From contig CAZHXK010000041.1 of assembly GCA_964536565.1 (NCBI GenBank), forward strand, positions 1 to 11,042: 11,042 bases of DNA, given 5' to 3'. How positions within the stretch are numbered: the stretch's first letter is position 1; the number at the start of each line of letters is the position of its first letter. This document shows positions 1 through 5,756 of the stretch, in pieces. Below the pieces are notes generated by a model. The model searched no databases. It was not told the DNA's origin and saw only the letters and a list, made by a program, of their open reading frames with translations. Origin of the DNA: GCA-002688135 sp964536565. Its GTDB lineage: Bacteria > Patescibacteriota > Patescibacteriia > Magasanikbacterales > GCA-002688135. The position numbers and the translations under genes are program-made.

Positions 1-124
1 GGCATCTCTCCACCTCAACTATCCTCTCAATGCATTCGTATTGAGGAGATTAAGAGGAGGGGATTTACAATCTGAAGGAGGGTTGATGAATAGTGAGATT
101 GAGGGAGGAGGGATAGCTACACAC

Positions 125-370
125 ATGTGGAAAAGGTTGTTTATGACTGCGGCGGTGCTGCAGTTTGTACTCTCCTTTGCTGCATCTGCAGCGGCATTCG
201 GCGGTGAGATGACGGCAGCATTCATATGCGCGTGGGTCTCATTGGCGGCGGCGATTCTGAAATATCGCATGCCGTACGCGGTTAAGCGATGGGTCATGAT
301 CGCCGACGTTGGATACGCAAGTGTGTTTGCGCTTGGGATGATGATATCGATGTTCGCGACACTCGCCTAA
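125..370 (+). CDS. Small integral membrane protein, unrecognised
   Basis: The 81-residue reading from ATG 125 (MWKRLFMTAAVLQFVL...) is almost entirely hydrophobic. It can be read as three membrane helices: about residues 5-24, 30-46 and 58-80, with a basic turn (KYRMPYAVKRW) between the second and third. I see no catalytic motif and do not recognise a family. The start is uncertain. The frame stays open back to TTG 41, and ATG 86 is also in frame but has its AGGAGG only 3 nt upstream. ATG 125 puts the hydrophobic segment right at the N-terminus and is preceded by GGAGGAGGG at 104-112, with a rather long spacing of 12 nt. The upstream residues (GGDLQSEGGLMNSEIEGGG) look like translated purine-rich leader rather than protein. 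A terminator follows about 110 nt after the stop. Membrane location is inferred from hydrophobicity; the function is unknown. Confidence 0.6.
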   Translation: MWKRLFMTAAVLQFVLSFAASAAAFGGEMTAAFICAWVSLAAAILKYRMPYAVKRWVMIADVGYASVFALGMMISMFATLA

Positions 371-479
371 TTATGAGCATGAGGATGCAGAGGGAATTCA
401 AACTCCTGGCTGCAGAAGATGTTCGATAAGCTCGTACGTGTTGACTGCATTCCCTGAAGGAAAAGGTCCTACGTGGACA

Positions 480-505
480 GGCTGCCAATTGGCGGCCTTT
501 TTTTA
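480..505 (+). terminator. Intrinsic terminator of the small membrane protein gene
   Basis: A 7-bp stem (GGCTGCC with GGCGGCC, one T-G wobble) encloses the tetraloop AATT and is followed by seven T. It ends the transcript that begins upstream of the window. Nothing else is evident between 371 and 479 apart from an 18-codon frame without support (373-429). Confidence 0.8.
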
Positions 506-535
506 TTGAAATTTTGTATAAGGGTGGTGGGCATA

Positions 536-564
536 TTGACACGAGCGCTCTATCGTATTAGCAT
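536..564 (+). promoter_or_regulatory. Sigma70-type promoter for the cysteine-rich membrane protein
   Basis: TTGACA at 536-541, a 17-nt spacer, then TAGCAT at 559-564. The predicted transcript start near 571 leaves a leader of about 22 nt before ATG 593. This rules out longer readings of the gene that begin before 571. Confidence 0.7.
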
Positions 565-592
565 AGACTCGATCTTTACAAAGGAGTTCGAA

Positions 593-1219
593 ATGGAAAT
601 CATATTCTACGCAGCAATAACGTGTGCAGTGCTTAGTGCTATGTTGATTGCATATCGCCGGCACAGGGGTCTTGCTGATCCAGTTCAGCAAGGGCAGGAG
701 TTGACTCTGGCATATTCCACAAAACCCGTAACGCCTGAGACACGTGCGAGTAAGCTTCCTGAGTCGAATGATAAAATCGTCGTGACTCAGCAGAGTAATA
801 AAGAACACATGTTTGAATGTGGGCACGTTGGTCCAAAGGCATTTACGATAAATGTCTATGGGTTGGAAGGTGGTGAAATTACCGCAAAAGAAATGTGTCC
901 TGAGTGCATCATGTCAGTGATGAGGGCGAGGTGGATTCGCTGTGCGTTGTGTGGGCTACCGATTATGTCCGGAACAGGTGTAGCAATATACGGAAGTGGT
1001 GAAGGTATTCGTGAAGACATTGCGACTAAAACGCCTAGTGGAGATTTCATGGGGTGCATGCGTTGGGACTGCTGTCCTTCTGGTGGTTTCTATGGTGGAA
1101 CATGGGATGGAAAACAGTTTCAGTCGGCATTCGATGGGCGCAGTGCTGTACAGCAAGCATACAAAAACCCTGGCAAGATGATTATTGTCAGCGACACAGG
1201 CAGCCCTCCAGGGGATTAA
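593..1219 (+). CDS. Membrane-anchored cysteine-rich (probable zinc-binding) protein
   Basis: A 208-residue protein. Residues 2-20 form one hydrophobic helix (EIIFYAAITCAVLSAMLIA) followed by YRRHR, which fits an N-terminal anchor with a cytoplasmic body. Residues 25-70 are a polar linker. The C-terminal half has a regular metal-ligand pattern: C76-x-H78, C102-P-x-C105, C117-x-x-C120, then C155-x4-C160-C161 within GCMRWDCCPSGG. This would suit two zinc sites of zinc-ribbon or RING-like type, possibly interleaved. Zinc binding is inferred from ligand spacing; no fold is recognised with certainty and no enzyme motif is visible. The start is ATG 593, with AAGGAG at 581-586 and 6-nt spacing. The frame is open back to 473, but that part would overlap the preceding terminator and the promoter. 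The gene is a single-gene unit with its own promoter and terminator. Confidence 0.8.
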   Translation: MEIIFYAAITCAVLSAMLIAYRRHRGLADPVQQGQELTLAYSTKPVTPETRASKLPESNDKIVVTQQSNKEHMFECGHVGPKAFTINVYGLEGGEITAKEMCPECIMSVMRARWIRCALCGLPIMSGTGVAIYGSGEGIREDIATKTPSGDFMGCMRWDCCPSGGFYGGTWDGKQFQSAFDGRSAVQQAYKNPGKMIIVSDTGSPPGD

Positions 1220-1224
1220 CAAAC

Positions 1225-1249
1225 ACCGCACAACACGTGCGGTTTTTTT
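1225..1249 (+). terminator. Intrinsic terminator (ACCGCAC/GTGCGGT)
   Basis: A perfect 7-bp stem ACCGCAC/GTGCGGT with loop AACAC is followed by a seven-T run. It starts 5 nt after the stop of the cysteine-rich protein. Its near-identical twin lies at 2048-2072. Confidence 0.9.
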
Positions 1250-1258
1250 GTAAGAGCA

Positions 1259-1287
1259 TTGACAGGAGGATTTCAGTGTGCTAGATT
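1259..1287 (+). promoter_or_regulatory. Sigma70-type promoter for the 238-residue protein
   Basis: TTGACA at 1259-1264, a 17-nt spacer, then TAGATT at 1282-1287. The expected transcript start near 1294 gives a leader of about 30 nt to ATG 1325. It begins 10 nt after the T-run of the previous terminator. Confidence 0.75.
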
Positions 1288-1324
1288 ATATCAAGTTCAT
1301 AAAAGTATTTGTGGAGGTGTTGTG

Positions 1325-2041
1325 ATGGCAAAGGTTGCAGTTTCAGAAAAAACACGGACCGTGAGTTACCAAGAAGCTCAACGTGAGGTTGAGCGCATGT
1401 GGGCAAGCAAGCGACGATTGAGTGAGCATCTGCCAGTTGGGTATGTTCAAAGACTTATCTTTGACGACATTACAAGTCCAACAGCAGATGAAGAGTCAAA
1501 AAAACTGCGCGAAGAGTTGCCTACTCTTCGTGAAATCTGGCGAGAGGACGGAGTGGTTCGATCGGGTGAGCTTGGATCGACAGTACTTGCAAGTCTGTTC
1601 GTGGCCTCCATCAAGGCAAGTATGATGTGGAGACGGTTCACGAGATCTCTCGGCATGCAGGGGGCTGATCGGGCGTATGCGAGAGGGCAGGCTGAAAGAG
1701 TTCCAATGATACTTGCGGAGGCGTTGATTAGCGATCTTGCATTCGCACGAAGTCATTCATCTGAGGAAGGAGTGCTTCGTCTCGATGACAGGCTTCGTCC
1801 TATCGTGGATCTCGGAGAACTGTACAAGTTTGCAGAGTTTGAGAATTGGGACGAGGTGCTCGCGCATTCACTTTGCCAGTATCTCCATATATCAGGCGTC
1901 TCAGATGTGTGGGATGCGTTCACGCGTAGTGTGCGTATTGATGTGGATCGATCGGGTGATGAAGGGTTTCTCGTTCACACCTTTAAGGAAGCAGAGCTTC
2001 GGATTAAAAAAGACGACGAAGGATATTACCTCTCGTCATAG
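1325..2041 (+). CDS. Soluble protein of unknown function, 238 aa
   Basis: I do not recognise a family. The protein has no signal peptide and no membrane segment, is rich in charged residues, and is probably mostly helical. Residues 10-35 form a basic amphipathic helix (YQEAQREVERMWASKRR). Residues 85-110 form a more hydrophobic helix ending in MWRRFTRSLG. Residues 160-205 contain two aromatic-rich helices (ELYKFAEFENWDEVLAHSL, then VWDAFTRSV). The C-terminus alternates charged and hydrophobic residues like a short beta hairpin (RIDVDRSGDEGFLVHTF). There is no cysteine cluster and no obvious catalytic motif. The start is ATG 1325, with GGAGG at 1313-1317 and 7-nt spacing. The frame is open back to 1259, but this would overlap the promoter. 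The shared terminator sequence links it to the preceding gene by origin, not demonstrably by function. Confidence 0.75.
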   Translation: MAKVAVSEKTRTVSYQEAQREVERMWASKRRLSEHLPVGYVQRLIFDDITSPTADEESKKLREELPTLREIWREDGVVRSGELGSTVLASLFVASIKASMMWRRFTRSLGMQGADRAYARGQAERVPMILAEALISDLAFARSHSSEEGVLRLDDRLRPIVDLGELYKFAEFENWDEVLAHSLCQYLHISGVSDVWDAFTRSVRIDVDRSGDEGFLVHTFKEAELRIKKDDEGYYLSS

Positions 2042-2047
2042 CTGAAC

Positions 2048-2072
2048 ACCGCACGACACGTGCGGTTTTTTT
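2048..2072 (+). terminator. Intrinsic terminator, twin of 1225-1249
   Basis: Stem ACCGCAC/GTGCGGT, loop GACAC, seven T. It differs from the terminator at 1225-1249 by a single loop base, and the identity extends into the flanks (AACACC before, GTAA after). Confidence 0.9.
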
Positions 2073-2078
2073 GTAAAT

Positions 2079-2100
2079 AAAAAACCCGACCGTAGTCGGG
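2079..2100 (-). terminator. Intrinsic terminator of the coiled-coil gene (minus strand)
   Basis: Read on the minus strand: CCCGAC, loop TACG, GTCGGG, then six T. The C(UACG)G closure is a UNCG-class tetraloop, which is unusually stable. The plus-strand terminator at 2048-2072 lies directly beside it, so the two convergent genes end back to back. Confidence 0.85.
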
Positions 2101-2121
2101 GATATGTCACATCAGTGACTA

Positions 2122-3135
2122 TTATGCGGGAGAAGCAGCTGGCTGCGCGTAATGTGCGAGCAGTTCCTGCAGTTCTTCCGGCGTCAGCTTATCCAGTTCC
2201 GAAGTAATGGAGTCGAGACGTTCAGCGCGTGCGGCCAACTGCCCTTCTCTTTCGGTACGTTTTGTTGCGAGGTCTGCATTGGCCTGAGCGGCTGACTCGC
2301 GCGCTGTAAGGCGACGTTGCTGAGTATCAGCTAGTGCAGCGGCGAATGACGTCATGTCGTCGGTAACCGCAGCTCTCTGTTGCTGTGCTTGTTCCAGCTC
2401 GGCTTTCAACCGTGTCTCAAGGGCATCAAGCTCCTCTCGTTGGGCATCAAGGATGCTGAGATGCTCGGAAACAAGCTCGGCTTCGTTTTCGTACGTAACC
2501 TGATCAGCGGCAAACGCTTCAGTCTTGAGTTCGAGATTTCGGATCTCATCCTCAATGGTACGATCTCTGAGATACTCGATACGCTTCAATACCTCGCTGT
2601 GACGTGAGGGATCGAGTTGCCAGATATAGCCGGTCGTGACGTGGATATTTGGACCACATCGAGAAAACACTCGACCCGAGCACATGCGCTCCGCAAAGCT
2701 GATGCGTTCATCGCAGTCGATGACCTCGAGAATATCCGTAGCGCTTTTTCTTCGCTGCGGTTCACTCATGCTGAGATCGGGATCGATGAGACTCAGTGCG
2801 ATCTGTTCCTCTTCGGTGAGATCGGCAATCAGCGCATCCAATGACTGGTATACAATGAAACGTCGGGGTGCGGTACTCTGGGACAGTGGAGAACTGACGG
2901 GCCACTCGAAAATTTCATTGCCTGCAGCATCGACAGATCCGTTCACAAGAAGAATTCGTCGCTGTGCTTGCATTTTAATGGCGCGGTTCATAGGGCCGTT
3001 GCCTGAATACCCCATTCGCTGCGATGCACTGTCTGGTAAATCGGAAATCGTGAATGATCTCCCGCCTACTATGTCATTCAAACGTCTGAACTTCTCAACC
3101 ACACTACGTGTCAAATGACCCGTACCTTGCTGCAT
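2122..3135 (-). CDS. Protein with possible winged helix and long C-terminal coiled coil
   Basis: A 337-residue protein, not assigned to a family. Residues 10-80 look like a winged-helix DNA-binding domain: helix TRSVVEKFRRLNDIVG, then FTISDLPD, a basic helix GPMNRAIKMQAQRRI, and a strand-like wing VNGSVDAAGNEIFEWPV. This is inference from pattern only. Residues 92-175 form a mixed middle domain with three cysteines (C141, C152, C160). From about 178 to 327 the chain is an uninterrupted heptad-type helix rich in E, A, Q, R and L, a strong coiled coil suggesting an oligomer. The tail is AQPAASPA. The start is supported by GGAGG 6 nt before ATG 3135. The gene is transcribed alone from the promoter at 3232-3260. 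It could be a regulator or nucleoid-associated protein, or a structural coiled-coil protein with no DNA role. Confidence 0.75.
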   Translation of the reverse strand: MQQGTGHLTRSVVEKFRRLNDIVGGRSFTISDLPDSASQRMGYSGNGPMNRAIKMQAQRRILLVNGSVDAAGNEIFEWPVSSPLSQSTAPRRFIVYQSLDALIADLTEEEQIALSLIDPDLSMSEPQRRKSATDILEVIDCDERISFAERMCSGRVFSRCGPNIHVTTGYIWQLDPSRHSEVLKRIEYLRDRTIEDEIRNLELKTEAFAADQVTYENEAELVSEHLSILDAQREELDALETRLKAELEQAQQQRAAVTDDMTSFAAALADTQQRRLTARESAAQANADLATKRTEREGQLAARAERLDSITSELDKLTPEELQELLAHYAQPAASPA

Positions 3136-3180
3136 CCCTTCCCTCCGTTGTGGTGGCCAGTGTTATCTGACTACGTGCTT

Positions 3181-3205
3181 GTCTGCTGCTGAATATACAA
3201 CAGAC
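3181..3205 (-). promoter_or_regulatory. Hairpin in the leader of the coiled-coil gene
   Basis: In the minus-strand transcript GUCUGUUG pairs with CAGCAGAC over 8 bp, with one U-G wobble and a 9-nt loop. The pairing is complete only in this orientation; on the plus strand one pair becomes a mismatch. It sits about 45 nt before the start codon. There is no T-run, so it is not a terminator. A role in leader stability or translation is only a guess. Confidence 0.4.
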
Positions 3206-3231
3206 ATATATAACGAACTTTGTCACAATAA

Positions 3232-3260
3232 ACCATACCAGTAAAAAACAATCATGTCAA
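3232..3260 (-). promoter_or_regulatory. Sigma70-type promoter for the coiled-coil gene
   Basis: On the minus strand: TTGACA at 3260-3255, a 17-nt spacer, TATGGT at 3237-3232. The predicted leader is about 90 nt, longer than those of its neighbours, and contains the hairpin at 3181-3205. Confidence 0.7.
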
Positions 3261-3333
3261 GCAGTTTAGGTGCGTAATTTTAGTAGATTAAGCGCAATAA
3301 GTTCAAGCTATCGCCAAGAAAATTGATATTTGC

Positions 3334-3339
3334 TATCAT
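3334..3339 (+). promoter_or_regulatory. Possible extended -10 promoter of tRNA-Leu
   Basis: TGC-TATCAT ends 11 nt before the tRNA. The TG dinucleotide gives an extended -10. The -35 position (TCGCCA at 3311-3316) is poor. The 3261-3333 stretch otherwise shows nothing. Confidence 0.4.
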
Positions 3340-3350
3340 CATACGCACAA

Positions 3351-3432
3351 GCCGGAGTGGTGAAATTGGTAGACACGCGTGGTTTAGGACCACGTGCCGT
3401 AAGGTGTGTGGGTTCAAGTCCCACCTCCGGTA
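3351..3432 (+). tRNA. tRNA-Leu, anticodon TAG
   Basis: This is a class II tRNA of 82 nt. The acceptor arm GCCGGAG (3351-3357) pairs with CTCCGGT (3425-3431), with G-U as the first pair and discriminator A3432. The anticodon stem is CGTGG/CCACG with loop TTTAGGA, so the anticodon is TAG (3385-3387), decoding CUA/CUN leucine codons. A long variable arm (GCC-GTAA-GGT, about 3396-3405) is typical of tRNA-Leu. The T arm is GTGGG-TTCAAGT-CCCAC. The 3' CCA is not encoded, so it would be added by the CCA-adding enzyme. An eight-T run begins 3 nt after the tRNA (3436-3443). Confidence 0.95.
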
Positions 3433-3459
3433 AGATTTTTTTTAAATAACACGCTGCAT

Positions 3460-4104
3460 ATGAAAAAAGGATTGATGCTTTTAGTCGTTATCTTGTTGGT
3501 GGTTGTTGGGTACAAATTTATGAAAACAGAAGCGCCTGTCGAGGAGGTGGTTGAAGAAACTGTTGAGGAGGTGGTGATGACAGATCTCTCTACGCTTGAG
3601 GCTGGAGAGCTTACGCTTGATACAGAAACATCTGTATTGAAGTACACGGGTAAGAAGTTGGTTGGCTCACACTCAGGAACAGTCGGGCTTACAAGTGGGT
3701 CGCTCACATACGACGGTGAAAATTTCACAGCAGGAGGCTTCGTGGTTGATATGACTACAATTTCAGAAGAAGCTGGCAGTGAGTCATTTGTAAAACATGT
3801 CGCGAGTGAAGATTTTTTCAAGGTTGAAGAATTTAGTGAGTCATCTTTTGCACTTACAAAAGTTGAGCAAGATGAAGGTGTGTATACGGTCACAGGAGAC
3901 CTCACCATCTTAGATAAAACAAATGAGATTTCATTCCCAGCCGCAGTTACACTTACAGAAGGTGTGCTTGGTGCAACTGCATCATTCACTATCGACAGAA
4001 CGCTTTGGGGTGTCACATACGGCTCTGGATCATTCTTCGAGGATTTGGGTGACAATGCGATCGATAATGACATTGCGTTTGAACTTTCATTGAACTTCAA
4101 ATAA
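3460..4104 (+). CDS. YceI-family lipocalin-like protein, membrane-anchored
   Basis: A 214-residue protein. Residues 1-21 (MKKGLMLLVVILLVVVGYKF) are a signal anchor or uncleaved signal peptide without a lipobox cysteine. Residues 22-45 are an acidic, valine-rich linker (EAPVEEVVEETVEEVV). The rest matches the YceI beta-barrel: KLVGSHSGTVGL (66-77), GGFVVDMTTI (92-101), HVASEDFFKVEEF (113-125), VTGDLTILDKTNEISFP (144-160), IDRTLWGVTYGSG (178-190) and ending DNDIAFELSLNF. Members of this family bind isoprenoid or amphiphilic ligands in a lipocalin-like cavity outside the cytoplasm; the ligand here is unknown. ATG 3460 has no Shine-Dalgarno sequence and lies only 27 nt after tRNA-Leu, so the mRNA is probably a read-through product of the tRNA transcript. 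The open frame back to 3406 runs into the tRNA and is not real protein. Confidence 0.9.
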   Translation: MKKGLMLLVVILLVVVGYKFMKTEAPVEEVVEETVEEVVMTDLSTLEAGELTLDTETSVLKYTGKKLVGSHSGTVGLTSGSLTYDGENFTAGGFVVDMTTISEEAGSESFVKHVASEDFFKVEEFSESSFALTKVEQDEGVYTVTGDLTILDKTNEISFPAAVTLTEGVLGATASFTIDRTLWGVTYGSGSFFEDLGDNAIDNDIAFELSLNFK

Positions 4105-4112
4105 GACGCGTT

Positions 4113-4143
4113 AAAAGACCATGTGTTGTGCATGGTCTTTTTT
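4113..4143 (+). terminator. Intrinsic terminator of the YceI gene
   Basis: AAAAGACCATG pairs with CATGGTCTTTT around loop TGTTGTG, with the T-run forming the lower stem and tail. It begins 8 nt after the stop codon. Confidence 0.85.
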
Positions 4144-4151
4144 GTTTCCAC

Positions 4152-4174
4152 AAAAAAACCCTGCCGTAGCAGGG
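4152..4174 (-). terminator. Intrinsic terminator of nadA (minus strand)
   Basis: On the minus strand: CCCTGC, loop TACG, GCAGGG, then seven T. The C(UACG)G tetraloop is the same as in the terminator at 2079-2100. It lies directly after nadA and back to back with the YceI terminator. Confidence 0.85.
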
Positions 4175-4179
4175 GATGG

Positions 4180-5511
4180 TTAAGATTCTACAATCTCAAT
4201 CATTTTCTCAAGCGATGCTCGAGCATGTTTTACGATATGCTGACGCTCACTTCGCTTCAGGCGATCGCGGAAGCCAGATCGCTCGTTTACCATGTCACCA
4301 GGGAGTACGCGGTTAAGATCCGGAGCACGTCCTTTTCTCATGAGGTCGAGGATGGCAACTAAGTGCGGAGGATCGTTGCGACTCATCGTCGCACAACCAC
4401 ATCCCATTGAACCGAATGCCGGATCAGGAATGTCGGCCATGTGTGTAACATTGATACCACGCAGTGCTGCTTGTTCGCGAAGGTTACGAACGAAATGTCC
4501 TTCAGTTCCGATTGCAACACTCGAACCAGCCGGCAATTTCATCGTCTCATGCCATAGATAACTTGTGGAACCATGACCATCAGCCACATCAACAACGGTC
4601 TTAGGAGACTCAGGGTGCACGAGTGTTCGATAACCACGAGTTCGCCAGTACGCAACATGCTCGGCCGAGAATACGGTGTGCACACCACAGAAGCTTCCCC
4701 ACAGAATCATCTGGGAGCGATCCATCCGCGCGCGATCTGCGGGCGACAGCGATTCAACGTACGCATGTGTTGGCGTGGTTTTTGGACTCGGAAGAACAAA
4801 TATGTCCTCGTCACTCAGCCCACACGCAGCAGCAGAGTTTTCACCCAAGTGCCGATCAGGAACAAACAGAATTTTCTTTCCCTGGCTTAAGGCCCAGGTC
4901 AGAATCTTCTTTGCGTTGCTGCTCGTACATACGGCTCCGCCAGTTTCACCAGCAAGAGCCTTAATACGACCGGACGTGTTCATGTAGGCAATCATCAGGA
5001 GGTCATCACCGTACATAGCACGCAGTGCATCAAACGCAGGCTCAACCATGAAATCTTTTGCGAGCAACTCCATCGTGCATCCAGCTTTTGGATTCGTGAT
5101 GAAGACTTCTTGGTCTTCGCCAGCCAAAAGCGCAATCGACTCTGCCATGAAATGTACAGCCGACTCAACAAACAATCGAGACTCGGGACGACGACGTGTT
5201 TGGAGTGCGAGTGCGTAGCTATCGCCAATCGATCCACCATATCGCTCAACCAATTTTACAATCTCACCACCCATGTAGTAATGCGCAAGCAAAACCAGGT
5301 CTGGGCCAAAGTGGGAAAGCGCTGGTCTAATATATCGATCCATCCACGGCAAAACGGTCTGCGGCAAGCGGTTGGGGAGCGCGAGGTATTCCTGCGCGTA
5401 CGGTTTGAATTCCTCCTGTTACCATCCAAGTGGCAGATCCGTCTGACACAACGGCATATCTGGCTGAATGAGCATCTCGGGTGAGGACTCAGGCGTCATA
5501 GTATGTAACAT
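4180..5511 (-). CDS. nadA: Quinolinate synthase NadA, frame interrupted by TAA at codon 31
   Basis: NadA condenses iminoaspartate with dihydroxyacetone phosphate to quinolinate, the precursor of NAD, using a [4Fe-4S] cluster in the cytosol. The uninterrupted part runs from TTG 5367 for 395 residues. In that numbering the expected three cluster ligands are present: C97 in NPKAGC, C227 in WGSFCGVH, and C323 or C325 in MGCGCATM. Substrate-site patterns LLAHYYMGGEI (26-36), IGDSYALA (47-54) and MNTSGRIKALAGE (129-141) are also there. The best start is ATG 5511-5509, preceded by GGAGGAAA and the promoter at 5552-5580. That reading gives 30 residues ending DLPLGW, then TAA (5421-5419), then continues in the same frame as QEEFKPYAQEYLALPNR into the TTG frame. 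The sequence just after the TAA looks like genuine NadA N-terminus. Either the gene is disrupted, the base is a sequencing error, or translation restarts weakly at TTG 5367. No nadB or nadC is visible nearby. Confidence 0.85.
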
Positions 5512-5551
5512 GATTTCCTCCGGTGGTATAAAGAACTTTTTCTGTGAATAA

Positions 5552-5580
5552 AATCTATCACGGACTTAACGTACTGTCAA
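5552..5580 (-). promoter_or_regulatory. Sigma70-type promoter of nadA
   Basis: On the minus strand: TTGACA at 5580-5575, a 17-nt spacer, TAGATT at 5557-5552. The transcript would start near 5545, giving a leader of about 34 nt to ATG 5511. This strongly supports 5511 as the intended start rather than TTG 5367. Confidence 0.8.
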
Positions 5581-5586
5581 CACTAA
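5566..5586. promoter_or_regulatory. Candidate NrtR operator over the nadA -35
   Basis: A 21-bp imperfect inverted repeat TTAACGTA-CTGTC-AACACTAA (minus strand: TTAGTGTT-GACAG-TACGTTAA). It has the same length and half-site layout as the sites at 9443-9463, 9517-9537 and 10297-10317 around the NrtR-type gene. It covers the whole -35 of nadA, so a bound repressor would block RNA polymerase. The link to the regulator is inference. Confidence 0.55.
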
Positions 5587-5590
5587 GTAG

Positions 5591-5611
5591 AAAGCGTACT
5601 GTCTACAGTAC
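5591..5611. promoter_or_regulatory. Second palindrome upstream of nadA, possible operator
   Basis: GTACTGT-CT-ACAGTAC (5596-5611) is a perfect 7+7 inverted repeat. It shares the string CGTACTGTC with the operator at 5566-5586, exactly 25 bp away, and keeps the GTA-N5-TAC core. The outer half-site bases fit the 21-bp pattern poorly. It may be a second, weaker binding site. Confidence 0.4.
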
Positions 5612-5665
5612 ACTTGTAAGGACGTGCATAAAAACAACTCCATGGATGTGCAGCGAGAGTATATA

Positions 5666-5698
5666 ACTATTGACAATAGTGCTAAAATGTAGTATGAT
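5666..5698 (+). promoter_or_regulatory. Promoter of the first lipoprotein gene, with palindrome over the -35
   Basis: TTGACA at 5670-5675, a 17-nt spacer, TATGAT at 5693-5698. The -35 is embedded in a perfect 15-bp palindrome ACTATTG-A-CAATAGT (5666-5680), a plausible operator for an unidentified repressor. The leader to ATG 5757 is about 50 nt. Confidence 0.7.
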
Positions 5699-5756
5699 AC
5701 GGCGTTGTGATAATTTTTAAACAGAGAGTTCTTCGTTCGTTCAAAAAGGAGATAAG

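Noticed and set aside
373..429. 18-codon reading frame after the small membrane protein
   Set aside because: No ribosome site and no composition signal; chance frame.
473..592. N-terminal extension of the cysteine-rich protein back to 473
   Set aside because: It overlaps the preceding terminator and the TTGACA/TAGCAT promoter. ATG 593 has a well-placed AAGGAG.
2636..3118. 160-codon plus-strand frame opposite the coiled-coil gene
   Set aside because: Antisense shadow; the minus gene has promoter, ribosome site and terminator.
3414..4151. 245-codon minus-strand frame opposite yceI
   Set aside because: Mirror of a clearly identified YceI gene; serine/threonine-rich antisense translation, and it runs into the tRNA.
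5419..5421. TAA recoded as an amino acid in nadA
   Set aside because: TAA ends several other genes here (stops at 370, 1219, 4104, 7151, 9398), so reassignment is not plausible.
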